From: an uncultured Pseudomonadota bacterium
Lineage (GTDB): Bacteria > Pseudomonadota > Gammaproteobacteria > Steroidobacterales > Steroidobacteraceae
Direction of reading: 5' to 3'
Assembly (NCBI GenBank): GCA_903862885.1
Contig: CAIOZU010000014.1
Span: 62,001 to 126,000 of the forward strand
DNA length: 64,000 nt
Part shown: positions 25,527 through 33,333 of the stretch, one piece after another
How positions within the stretch are numbered: position 1 is the first letter of the stretch
Layout of the letters: each line of letters starts with the position of its first letter
Notes under the pieces: generated by a model
The model's input: the letters and a program-made list of their open reading frames with translations, nothing else
Database searches by the model: none
What the model was told of the DNA's origin: nothing
Made by a program: the position numbers and the translations under genes

Positions 25527-25535
25527 GGGGGGGGG
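25527..25535 (+). promoter_or_regulatory. G9 homopolymer in the ribosome binding site of the PnuC-like gene
   Basis: AA followed by nine Gs ends 2 nt before the chosen GTG; the AAGG part is 9 nt from it, a good Shine-Dalgarno distance. Slippage in the G-run would change ribosome-binding-site strength and spacing. Confidence 0.5.
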
Positions 25536-25537
25536 TC

Positions 25538-26167
25538 GTGGGAATCAGTAATTTAGTTGCCACGTTGGCCATTATTTGGGCGGGATTGTCGGCTACCGAG
25601 GTGGTAGGCGCTCTATTGGGTCTGGTTTATGTGGTTTTGGTGATCGGTCAGTCGCGCGCCTGCTGGGTCGCGGCGCTGCTCAGCACGGCCGTCTACCTGT
25701 CAATTTTCTATGCGGCGAGGCTATACATGCAAGCCGCGCTTCAGGCTTTTTACATGGTGGTCGCGGTGTACGGTTATTGGGCGTGGCGGTCGACTGAGGC
25801 GGGCACTGCATTACCTGTCAGTCGTGCCTCTTGGCGCTTGCAAGGGGTGGGCGCCTTGCTGGTGGTCGGGGCGAGTGTGCTCACCGCTCGGTGGCTCGCG
25901 GCCGAAACAGGCTCTACCGAGCCGATGCTGGATTCCCTGACGACGTGGGGGAGTGTCTTCGCGACATGGCTCGTGGCCAAGAAAAAAATAGAAAACTGGC
26001 CTTGGTGGCTGGTGATTGATTCGCTGATGCTGTTGCTGTGCTGGCGGGCGCAGCTGTATCCGTCCATGATTCTCTATGCGCTCTACTTGGCTTTGGTCTT
26101 AATTGGTTGGCGCCAGTGGCAAGCTGATTTGGCTAAGCAATCATTGGTCGAAGCGGAGCTTTCGTGA
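25538..26167 (+). CDS. PnuC-family vitamin/nucleoside transporter
   Basis: Inner-membrane facilitator of about 209 residues with seven or eight hydrophobic segments. PnuC signatures are AFYMVVAVYGYWAWRS (YGxxxW) and ENWPWWLVIDSLM followed by SMILYALYLALVLIGW. PnuC proteins import nicotinamide riboside, and relatives (PnuT, PnuX) carry thiamine or riboflavin; the substrate here cannot be read from sequence. The GTG start at 25538 was chosen for the AAGGGG stretch upstream; a GTG at 25508 in the same frame is the alternative. The next gene, a small-molecule kinase, overlaps by GTGA, which points to phosphorylation trapping of the imported compound. Confidence 0.85.
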   Translation: MGISNLVATLAIIWAGLSATEVVGALLGLVYVVLVIGQSRACWVAALLSTAVYLSIFYAARLYMQAALQAFYMVVAVYGYWAWRSTEAGTALPVSRASWRLQGVGALLVVGASVLTARWLAAETGSTEPMLDSLTTWGSVFATWLVAKKKIENWPWWLVIDSLMLLLCWRAQLYPSMILYALYLALVLIGWRQWQADLAKQSLVEAELS

Positions 26168-27018
26168 AATTATCGATAGAACACAGAGGACGCGCTGCGC
26201 TCGCTGAATTCTCACTAGGCCGCGAGGCGTTGGCTGCGGGTGTACGTTTCTACCCGCTATCCGGCGGTCAATTAAATCAAAGCGTACGTGTTCAGTCAGT
26301 CATAGGCGATTGGGTGTTACGTTTCACGGGTGAGGACGATGACACATTCCAAATTAATCGTCGCTTAGAACTCGAGGTGCACCAGTTAGCGGCGCAGCAT
26401 GGATTTGCGCCACCGATTATTCATGGGTCGCCAGCCAGTGGGCTGTTGGTGACGGCCTATCAATCGAGCCCCACCCTAACCTGGACGGCGGCGCATGCGC
26501 CCTGGGTGCTCAGGGCGCTCGGCGCTCGTTTGCGGACGCTGCATGCGGTGTCGCTGCCTGCCGGTCTGCGTGTCGTCAGTGTGCCGGATACGCTCGCGCA
26601 TTATCTGGACTTGGGCGTGGGGATCAAAGGTCCTGTGCCACGCGGAGATTTGGTTCATCGCCTGCGGCAACCTTTGGAGCGCTATCAACGCCACGGCAAT
26701 GTCTTGTGTCATCACGACTTGCATCACGGCAATATTTTGATGTCCGAGCCGATGTGCTTTGTGGATTGGGAGTATGGCGGCTGTGGAGATCCGCTGTTTG
26801 AGCTGGCGGCCGTGATCAGCTATCACGATTTGACTGATACACACATACGCCTATTGGTCGATGCCTATGATCCGGCCATTGACTTACAGCAGTTGGCAGA
26901 TGTCGGCGTCTTATTTGATAGCCTGCACGTGTTGTGGTTAGACGCTGCCCGTGCATGGACTATGTTGTCGCCCGCCCGGCAGGCTTTACTGGCTCAGCGC
27001 TTGCGCGTTCGGGACTAA
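26164..27018 (+). CDS. APH/choline-kinase-like phosphotransferase (possible thiamine or nucleoside kinase)
   Basis: A 284-residue kinase of the aminoglycoside phosphotransferase/ThiK/choline kinase superfamily. The catalytic loop HHDLHHGNILM has Asp185 and Asn190, and the metal motif FVDWEYGGCGDP has Asp201. The N-lobe (SGGQLNQSVRV, WVLRF) is nucleotide-binding. The GTG start overlaps the PnuC-like gene's stop by 4 bp, so translation is coupled. The best guess is a kinase that traps the vitamin imported by its partner (thiamine or nicotinamide riboside); this is inference from context. Its stop overlaps the convergent outer-membrane protein gene. Confidence 0.82.
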   Translation: MKLSIEHRGRAALAEFSLGREALAAGVRFYPLSGGQLNQSVRVQSVIGDWVLRFTGEDDDTFQINRRLELEVHQLAAQHGFAPPIIHGSPASGLLVTAYQSSPTLTWTAAHAPWVLRALGARLRTLHAVSLPAGLRVVSVPDTLAHYLDLGVGIKGPVPRGDLVHRLRQPLERYQRHGNVLCHHDLHHGNILMSEPMCFVDWEYGGCGDPLFELAAVISYHDLTDTHIRLLVDAYDPAIDLQQLADVGVLFDSLHVLWLDAARAWTMLSPARQALLAQRLRVRD

Positions 27019-27650
27019 AAATGCCACGCGAGGCTTGCTGAGGCGAAGCCTGGGTTGCCCGATGGGCTGCTAAAGCGCTCATATTCGACGCGGATGGACC
27101 ACGAGGCCAGTTTGACTTGAGAGCCAATTCCCCATGCCATGTGGGTGTCCGTTCGACTCAGCCCAAAAGCACAGCCGCTGGTGGTGGGGGCGATGCTGCA
27201 TACGCTTGGATTCGTCACCGGGGTGACGCTGGCCGATGTTTGCAGACGACTAAGGCCCGCTTTGCCATAGAGATCGACGAAGGGAATAGGCAGTGGCAGA
27301 TAAAACAGTCCGAATGCGCTTTGCGCGTGGGCGTGGACGTTGGTATTGAGTGCTACGAGGCCGCTGTTTTGTGAATCGGCTGGGTGGCCAAAGTCGACGT
27401 ACTCGACTTCGGCGCCGATCAACGAGAGTGGCCGCAGGCCGACCATGGCTTTCCAGCCGACGTCATGTCGGTTGAGATGCAGTGGCAGGGTATAGGCGGC
27501 GGAATCGAGGCTAACCGTCGCATTGCCAATCCCGGCGCCCGCATAGAGATCAAGCGGATCAGCTGACGCGGTGGTGCGCACGCAAGTCAGCAGCGCGCCG
27601 GCCACGGTGATGCAGGTCAGGTACATCGTGCGGCGGTGACTCAGCGGCAT
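27015..27650 (-). CDS. Outer-membrane beta-barrel protein (OmpA/OmpW-like size)
   Basis: A 211-residue secreted protein. A hydrophobic signal segment (LTCITVAGALLTC) precedes a likely cleavage site at TASA. The mature part has alternating hydrophobic and polar residues as in beta-strands (LDLYAGAGIGNATVSL, EVEYVDFGHP, VDLYGKAGLSRL, IRVEYERFSS) and ends in Trp-His-Phe, the terminal aromatic typical of outer-membrane barrels. About eight strands are expected. The start is the ATG with AAGGA 10 nt upstream; the frame is open further 5'. Function is unknown, and it is monocistronic. Confidence 0.78.
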   Translation of the reverse strand: MPLSHRRTMYLTCITVAGALLTCVRTTASADPLDLYAGAGIGNATVSLDSAAYTLPLHLNRHDVGWKAMVGLRPLSLIGAEVEYVDFGHPADSQNSGLVALNTNVHAHAQSAFGLFYLPLPIPFVDLYGKAGLSRLQTSASVTPVTNPSVCSIAPTTSGCAFGLSRTDTHMAWGIGSQVKLASWSIRVEYERFSSPSGNPGFASASLAWHF

Positions 27651-27917
27651 AGTGCGCAGTCCTTCAGAAGTGGCGTGGCAACTGGTCTTCTCATGATGTG
27701 GTTGAATTCTATCGAAGTACGCTTTTTTTCGCAGAAATTCTTGTGATCGTGTGCGAGCCATGCCATTGGGTGGTCGGTTGGGTTATAAAAGCGCCATCCA
27801 ACATGGCGCGGCGGGATTGTTTTGTGGCACCCTGCCGGTCCACAGCAGTCTTTCAGGGGTGCTGCGTGAGTTGAATGGTTAAGCTAGAATTGCGCTAGGT
27901 CTGATGAGGAGTTTGGA

Positions 27918-28232
27918 ATGGCTGAGATTGTGCTTGTGGATCGTGATGGGAAGGAAACCCCTGTGCAAGGGCGGGTCGGCGTCTCTTTGATGGAAACACT
28001 GCGCGATCTCGACAATGGCGTTGCCGCTATTTGTGGCGGTATGTGCTCATGTGCCACGTGTCATGTGTGGGTAGATGAAGCGTGGGTTGCTAAACTACCG
28101 CCCTGCCAAGGCGATGAGTTGGAGCTGCTGCGCGAGATGTCTTCCTTTAAACCGAACTCACGTCTTTCCTGTCAGGTGCCATTCACTGAAGCGCTGTCCG
28201 GTCTTAGGATTACGATCGCCCCTGACGATTGA
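27918..28232 (+). CDS. 2Fe-2S ferredoxin (adrenodoxin/putidaredoxin type)
   Basis: A 104-residue electron carrier. Cluster ligands are Cys39, Cys45, Cys48 and Cys85, with the C-x5-C-x2-C-x36-C spacing of vertebrate-type/ISC-type ferredoxins; Cys43 is an extra cysteine. GAGGAG lies upstream of the ATG. Such ferredoxins serve P450 or Rieske oxygenases or Fe-S assembly. It could stand in for isc-operon Fdx, since the isc-like cluster at 54-57 kb has none, but that is only a guess. It is a single gene, 10 bp from convergent gpmA. Confidence 0.92.
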   Translation: MAEIVLVDRDGKETPVQGRVGVSLMETLRDLDNGVAAICGGMCSCATCHVWVDEAWVAKLPPCQGDELELLREMSSFKPNSRLSCQVPFTEALSGLRITIAPDD

Positions 28233-28242
28233 TGGGCTGTGA

Positions 28243-29001
28243 TTAGCGCTTTTCGGTCTGCCGCCTGACGGCGTCAGCTGCGGCTGCGACGGCAGCTGGG
28301 TCGCCTAAAAATCGACGGCTGCGGGGCTTTAGGTCGGCGTCTAAGTCATAGACGATCGGCACGCCGGTTGGGATGTTGAACTCCACAATCTCTGACTCGC
28401 TCATGCCATCCAGCATTTTGACCAGTGCCCGTAAGCTATTGCCGTGCGCCACCACCAGCACATGGCGGCCAGCTTGCAACTCCGGGGCGATACGTTGATT
28501 CCACAAAGGCAAGACTCGCGTCAGGGTGTCCTTTAAGGACTCCGTGGCGGGCAGATCGTTTGCACTGAGCCTTGCATAGCGAGCATCAAAGCGCGGGTGT
28601 CTTGGGTCGTCGAGTGCGAGCGCGGGGGGCGGGATATCGTAAGAGCGCCGCCACACCTTCACTTGTTGCTCGCCGTACTCTGCGACGGTCTGTGCCTTAT
28701 CAAGTCCCTGCAGGCTGCCGTAGTGACGTTCATTGAGTTGCCAGGCGCGCTCGACGGGCATCCACAGACGATCCATGGCATCCGTGGCGATCCACAGGGT
28801 ACGGATCGCGCGCTTCAACACCGAGGTGAAGGCGATATCGAAGGGAATCCCTTCCGCCAGCAGGAGACGGCCGGCTTCGCGGGCCTCTGACTCGCCCTGT
28901 TCCGTCAGATCGACATCAGTCCACCCGGTAAACAAATTCTGCAGGTTCCAGGTGCTCTGTCCGTGGCGGAGAAATGCCAATTTTCCGACTGAGTTAGCCA
29001 A
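28243..29001 (-). CDS. gpmA: 2,3-bisphosphoglycerate-dependent phosphoglycerate mutase GpmA
   Basis: Interconverts 3- and 2-phosphoglycerate in glycolysis and gluconeogenesis. The 252-residue protein has the phosphohistidine motif [44 protein letters not shown], and the second histidine region [11 protein letters not shown]. The length and the C-terminal extension match the dPGM family. It is a single gene. Confidence 0.95.
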   Translation of the reverse strand: MANSVGKLAFLRHGQSTWNLQNLFTGWTDVDLTEQGESEAREAGRLLLAEGIPFDIAFTSVLKRAIRTLWIATDAMDRLWMPVERAWQLNERHYGSLQGLDKAQTVAEYGEQQVKVWRRSYDIPPPALALDDPRHPRFDARYARLSANDLPATESLKDTLTRVLPLWNQRIAPELQAGRHVLVVAHGNSLRALVKMLDGMSESEIVEFNIPTGVPIVYDLDADLKPRSRRFLGDPAAVAAAADAVRRQTEKR

Positions 29002-29094
29002 GCGAGACCCTCCCTAAAAATGATCTGTTGCGTGGCCCAGAGGCTAACGAGTCAGTGCGCATTGGTAAAGTCTTTTCGTCGCTGTGCGCTGATC

Positions 29095-29598
29095 TTATCG
29101 ACGCGCTTGCTTTGCGGTCTGACGACTCGGCGTAGGCGCCACGCGCCGCACCCGACTCTTCTGGGCGCAGCGATGGAGTAACGTAAGTACCGTCTCGCGT
29201 GACTGCGCAGGCACGTCGCCTAACAGTGTCGCTTCATAGTCTGCCCACCACACCGTCACTTGAGCGCGCAAGCCGATGCCACTGGCGTGGATGCGAATGT
29301 TGAACTTACGCGCATCGGATTCGTCGGCGGTACGCACCAGATACCCTAACGCGTGTAGCCGTGCGAGCGCCCGGCTGATCGCCACTTCCGAGCATTGAAG
29401 ATGCTGTGCGAGTTCTGTGGGCGATCGCGAGATGAGTGGATCAAGCGCGATCAATAGCCGCCACTCTGACGGCGTCACGCCAAAAGCTCGCCTCATGGAC
29501 TGCTTCAGTGTGCCACCGATCGTATCGGCCAGCTGATTGACGCGGTACAGCCATGGCTCAGCTTCGATGGCTGGGATTGGCGAAGTGTTTTTTCTCAC
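29095..29598 (-). CDS. MarR-family transcriptional regulator
   Basis: A 167-residue regulator with a MarR-type winged helix (VTPSEWRLLIALD, TELAQHLQCSEVAISRALARL, then the wing LVRTADESDARKFNI). The C-terminal tail is basic. The GTG start was chosen because it lies 38 bp after the zapE stop; the longer ATG frame would overlap zapE by 76 bp and lacks similarity. It is last gene of a long minus-strand run from 37.8 kb. Regulation of that operon or of nearby gpmA is possible but not shown. Confidence 0.82.
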   Translation of the reverse strand: MRKNTSPIPAIEAEPWLYRVNQLADTIGGTLKQSMRRAFGVTPSEWRLLIALDPLISRSPTELAQHLQCSEVAISRALARLHALGYLVRTADESDARKFNIRIHASGIGLRAQVTVWWADYEATLLGDVPAQSRETVLTLLHRCAQKSRVRRVAPTPSRQTAKQARR

Positions 29599-29636
29599 GT
29601 GGCGCGATCCGTCGTTAGTGGTTAAGAGCTTTAGTG

Positions 29637-30740
29637 TTAGCCGGCTCGATGGGCGCGGCGAAGGTACGTCTCCGTTTGCATTTCGATTAAGCGACTGGCT
29701 GCACGCTGCCATTCGAAAGAAAGGAGTGTGCCTTGGTATAGCGCGATGGGATCCGCATAAGCGGATACGATCAATTTACTTCCCTGGTCATACAACTCGT
29801 CTATTAACGCAATCACTCGGCGCGCCGCGTTCTCATCCTGCGTCGTTAAAATCGGGATATCTGAGACAGCGACTAATGGGTAGCGGCTGGCAATGGCGAT
29901 GTAATCTGCGACGCTGCGCGGCCCAGTACAAAGCGCCTTAAAATCACACCACAGCAACTCATGCGTCGCCGCGCATGTCGCAATGTCCCTGCCCTCGATG
30001 TGGATCGAGCCGGGTGCTACCTGCAGTGTGCCGCTGAGCCCTTCAAGGCGGCGGACGAAAGTCGCCTTCGCATCCGGTGTGTCAGCGCGAATATAGAGAG
30101 AAGCGGACACCAATTGTCTTAGCCGGTAGTCTACCGTGCCATCGATATGTACCACCTGGGTGATATCTTTCAGCAGTTCAATCGCGGGTACAAACCGACT
30201 GCGTTGTAGACCCTCTTTGTACAGCTGATCCGGTGGCGCATTAGACGTAAACGCCAGAGTCACCGCCTGGTCATGTAGCGCTTGGAATAAGCCGCCTAGA
30301 ATCATGGCATCACCAATGTCGCGTACGAATAATTCGTCTAAGCACAGGACTTGGCTCTCCAGTGCTAACTCAGCAGCCACTTGGCGAAGCGGATCGAGCG
30401 TTGGACTCTGTTGTAGGCGTGTCAAACGATGGTGCACGTCTTGCATGAAATGATGGAAATGCAATCGTTTGGCGATTGGCCCAAGGTCGGCACAGAAAAG
30501 ATCCATCAAGAACGTTTTGCCGGTGCCAACCGGCCCCCACAGATAGATTCCCTTGGGAGGCGGGGGCGGTGAGCGCTGCGCCCATTGAGGTAAGCGCCAT
30601 CGGTGACGTCGACGATGCCGCGCACACGATTCGACATCCGCTGCGAGTCGTTCAAATGTCAGCAGCACGCTCTGCTGAGCGCGGTCAATATGGTATCCGT
30701 GCTGTGTCAGCGCTGCTAGATAGCGCTCTGAGACCGTCAC
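29637..30740 (-). CDS. zapE: Cell-division/AFG1-like ATPase ZapE
   Basis: A 367-residue AAA-type ATPase of the AFG1/ZapE family; in E. coli it binds the Z-ring and is needed under low oxygen and high temperature. Walker A GPVGTGKTFLMD lies near 69-80, followed by RLHFHHFMQDVHHRL. Walker B is LCLDELFVRDIGDAMIL. Sensor TSNAPPDQLY and the C-terminal ISDIPIL-like motif with RVIALIDELYD are present. The GTG start overlaps the acetoacetyl-CoA synthetase stop (GTGA), so it is inside the long operon. Confidence 0.92.
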   Translation of the reverse strand: MTVSERYLAALTQHGYHIDRAQQSVLLTFERLAADVESCARHRRRHRWRLPQWAQRSPPPPPKGIYLWGPVGTGKTFLMDLFCADLGPIAKRLHFHHFMQDVHHRLTRLQQSPTLDPLRQVAAELALESQVLCLDELFVRDIGDAMILGGLFQALHDQAVTLAFTSNAPPDQLYKEGLQRSRFVPAIELLKDITQVVHIDGTVDYRLRQLVSASLYIRADTPDAKATFVRRLEGLSGTLQVAPGSIHIEGRDIATCAATHELLWCDFKALCTGPRSVADYIAIASRYPLVAVSDIPILTTQDENAARRVIALIDELYDQGSKLIVSAYADPIALYQGTLLSFEWQRAASRLIEMQTETYLRRAHRAG

Positions 30741-32731
30741 TCTGTCGTCAACTCGGTGAGGTTACGAAAGTGCTCGAGTGCGCCAGGATTCGCCAGTGCG
30801 TCGGTATTGTCCACGCGACGACCATGCACCATGTGCCTCACGGCCAGTTCCACAATTTTTCCACTGAGTGTGCGTGGAATGTCAGGCACAGCGATGATTT
30901 TGGCAGGTACGTGACGAGGGGTGGTGTTCGCTCGGATCGTGTCTTTGATGCGCTTAATGAGCGACGCGTCTAAAGTGACTCCAGAGCGCAGACGCACAAA
31001 CAATACCACTCGCTCATCTCCGTGCCATGCTTGGCCGATGGCGAGCGCTTCCAATATCTCATCTAGGCGCTCCACCTGTCGGTAGATTTCGGCGGTGCCG
31101 ATGCGAACCCCACCCGGGTTGAGTACCGCGTCAGAGCGGCCTAAGATCACGACACCACCGTGTGAGGTGAGTAGTGCGTAGTCGCCGTGATGCCAGACGC
31201 CGGGAAAGCGTGCGAAGTAGGCCGCTTGGTATCGTTGATGATCTGGGTCATTCCAAAAGCCAATTGGCATTGAGGGGAATGCCCGGGTGCAAACCAACTC
31301 GCCGCGTGTTTCGCTCACCGAGTGACCCTGCTCATCCCACACATCCAGTGCCATTCCAAGACCGGGTGATTGGATTTCTCCACGGTATACCGGTAGCCAG
31401 GGGTTACCTAAGCAGAAGCACGAGATAATGTCAGTACCACCAGAGATCGATGCGAGCGGAATATCGGCTTTGATGGCGTCACGAACGTAGTCAAACTGCT
31501 CAGCCGCCAAAGGCGAGCCGGTTGATAGGACAAGACGCAGCGCCGGTAGTTGATGCTGGCGTCGGGGTTGGTAGCCTGACTTGGCGAGCGACGCAAGATA
31601 TTTTGGGCTGGTGCCGAATACGGTGATGGCGGCGGTCTCCGCCAAGGCCCACAACACATCGGGGCTTGGATGGAGTGGCGAGCCATCGTAAAGCACGATA
31701 CTCGCGCCCGTCGCTAAAGCCGAAGCCAGCCAATTCCACATCATCCAGCCGCAGGTGGTGAAATAAAAAATCCGGTCCGTGGGCTTTAAGTCCACATGTA
31801 GCTGATGTTCTTTTAGATGCTGTAGTAGCGTGCCACCGATGCTGTGCACGATGCATTTCGGGGCGCCGGTGGTGCCAGAGGAATACATGACAAACAAAGG
31901 CGCATTGAAGGCTTGGCGCACGAACTCTAGTGGACCATCCAATTCGAAGTCCGACAGTAAGGTGCTGTCCCGAATGGAGGTGATTGAGGGGGCTGCGTTC
32001 AACGACGGAATAATCACCACCCGCTGGATGCATGCTAATGCATCGACCACGCCTTGAATGGCTGGCAGTGTGTTGATGGGTTTTCCTGCGTACTGATAGC
32101 CGTCAGTTGCAATCAGGATTTTTGGCTTTACTTGTCCAAAGCGATCTAACACGCCTTGAATTCCAAAGTCGGGTGAGCAAGAGGTCCAGGTAGCGCCGCG
32201 TGCCGCGGTGGCAAGCATGGCGATGATGGCGCCGTTGATGTTGGGTAGATAGCCGGCAACCACATCCCCAGGGCCTATGCCGGCAGCGGCCAATCCGGCG
32301 CTGAGGCGCGCCACCTGCTCATGGAGTTGGCGGTAGGATAGGGTGGGCTTATGGCCGAGTTCAGTGGCAGAAAAGAGGGCGGGGTGATCATCACAGCGCG
32401 CCAGTAGGTTCTCGGCAAAGTTAAGCTGCAAGCCGGTGAACCAGCGAGCACCAGGCATTAAATCGCCATCGATGAGCCGGTCGCCGCCACGGTCTTCACT
32501 AATAACCCCAGTAAAGTCGCGCAGTGCATCCCAAAAAGCGGCGCGATCATTAACAGACCATTGCCACAGCGCATGCCAGGCGGTGAGGGGTTCGGGGCTG
32601 CTGTGCGGCGCGCCGTATTGGTGATGGGCAAATTGGGCGAAGCGCGTCAAGTTGCTGTCGGCAATGTGCTGCGCCGTCGGGCGATAGAAAGGCGCTTCGT
32701 TGCTGTGGGGCGGGTTTGCTGACTCAGTCAT
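30737..32731 (-). CDS. Acetoacetyl-CoA synthetase
   Basis: ATP-dependent ligation of acetoacetate (or a related short acid) to CoA. It is an adenylate-forming enzyme of 664 residues. The AMP-binding motif is VMYSSGTTGAPKCIVHS near 290; later motifs are SGGTDIISCF, GELVCTRAFPSMP, WHHGDYA and GRSDAVLNPGG. The C-terminal catalytic lysine lies in RTLSGKIVELAV. GGTDIISCF and the LSGKIVELAV tail fit acetoacetyl-CoA synthetases better than acetyl-CoA synthetase. ATGA overlap with the GST gene upstream and GTGA overlap with zapE downstream. Confidence 0.92.
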   Translation of the reverse strand: MTESANPPHSNEAPFYRPTAQHIADSNLTRFAQFAHHQYGAPHSSPEPLTAWHALWQWSVNDRAAFWDALRDFTGVISEDRGGDRLIDGDLMPGARWFTGLQLNFAENLLARCDDHPALFSATELGHKPTLSYRQLHEQVARLSAGLAAAGIGPGDVVAGYLPNINGAIIAMLATAARGATWTSCSPDFGIQGVLDRFGQVKPKILIATDGYQYAGKPINTLPAIQGVVDALACIQRVVIIPSLNAAPSITSIRDSTLLSDFELDGPLEFVRQAFNAPLFVMYSSGTTGAPKCIVHSIGGTLLQHLKEHQLHVDLKPTDRIFYFTTCGWMMWNWLASALATGASIVLYDGSPLHPSPDVLWALAETAAITVFGTSPKYLASLAKSGYQPRRQHQLPALRLVLSTGSPLAAEQFDYVRDAIKADIPLASISGGTDIISCFCLGNPWLPVYRGEIQSPGLGMALDVWDEQGHSVSETRGELVCTRAFPSMPIGFWNDPDHQRYQAAYFARFPGVWHHGDYALLTSHGGVVILGRSDAVLNPGGVRIGTAEIYRQVERLDEILEALAIGQAWHGDERVVLFVRLRSGVTLDASLIKRIKDTIRANTTPRHVPAKIIAVPDIPRTLSGKIVELAVRHMVHGRRVDNTDALANPGALEHFRNLTELTTE

Positions 32732-33327
32732 AGGGTGGGCGCCGTTGCCAGCAGGCTAGGATGTTGCTTGCGGGTGAGCCACCAAGCCGATAGCGCTCCC
32801 TCCACAGGCAGGGCCGCATCGGATAAACGAAATTCGAGATAACCCAAGGCGACGGCGATTGAGATTTGACCAAGATCTAAAGGGTCCGTGATGGGTTTGA
32901 GGTCGTCCTTGATTGCCGATAGGCTGCGACGGATCGCGGCAAGGGCTCGGTTCTCTACGGCGCTCGATTGTTGAGTGTTCGGGCGTCTGCGTTCCAATAC
33001 GATCATGACGGCCGCATCTAGAATGCCATCGGCTAATGCCTGCGTTCGTAGGCACTGCCAGCGCAGAGCGCCGCTGGCTGGAATGAGTGGGTTTGTGGGC
33101 GAGAGGCTGTCTAAGTACTCGCAGATCACTCGGCTGTCGTACAGCTTGAGGCCATCGTCGGTCACCAAGGCAGGCACTTTGCCTAACGGGTTGGTGTCAA
33201 TGACAGCGGTAGGCTCCGGCCAAGGTGACGCGGGCACTATAGTGATTTGTGTATCAAGCCTTTTCTCCAGAGCAACGATGCGTACTTTCCGGACGTACGG
33301 CGACGTGGTGGATACCAGTAGCTTCAT
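32728..33327 (-). CDS. Glutathione S-transferase family protein
   Basis: A 199-residue protein with an N-terminal thioredoxin-fold domain (LVSTTSPYVRKVRIVALE, NPLGKVPALV, LYDSRVICEYLD, the last being the glutathione-binding Ser region). An all-helical C-terminal domain follows. The pattern resembles the YibF/YncG-type small GSTs. Substrate unknown. It starts 6 bp after ETF-QO and overlaps the acetoacetyl-CoA synthetase gene, so it is in the same operon. Confidence 0.88.
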   Translation of the reverse strand: MKLLVSTTSPYVRKVRIVALEKRLDTQITIVPASPWPEPTAVIDTNPLGKVPALVTDDGLKLYDSRVICEYLDSLSPTNPLIPASGALRWQCLRTQALADGILDAAVMIVLERRRPNTQQSSAVENRALAAIRRSLSAIKDDLKPITDPLDLGQISIAVALGYLEFRLSDAALPVEGALSAWWLTRKQHPSLLATAPTL

Positions 33328-33333
33328 GTTCTG

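Noticed and set aside
27651-27917. 267-bp spacer before the ferredoxin gene as a possible extra gene
   Set aside because: No frame has a convincing start, ribosome binding site or protein character; it probably holds two divergent promoters.
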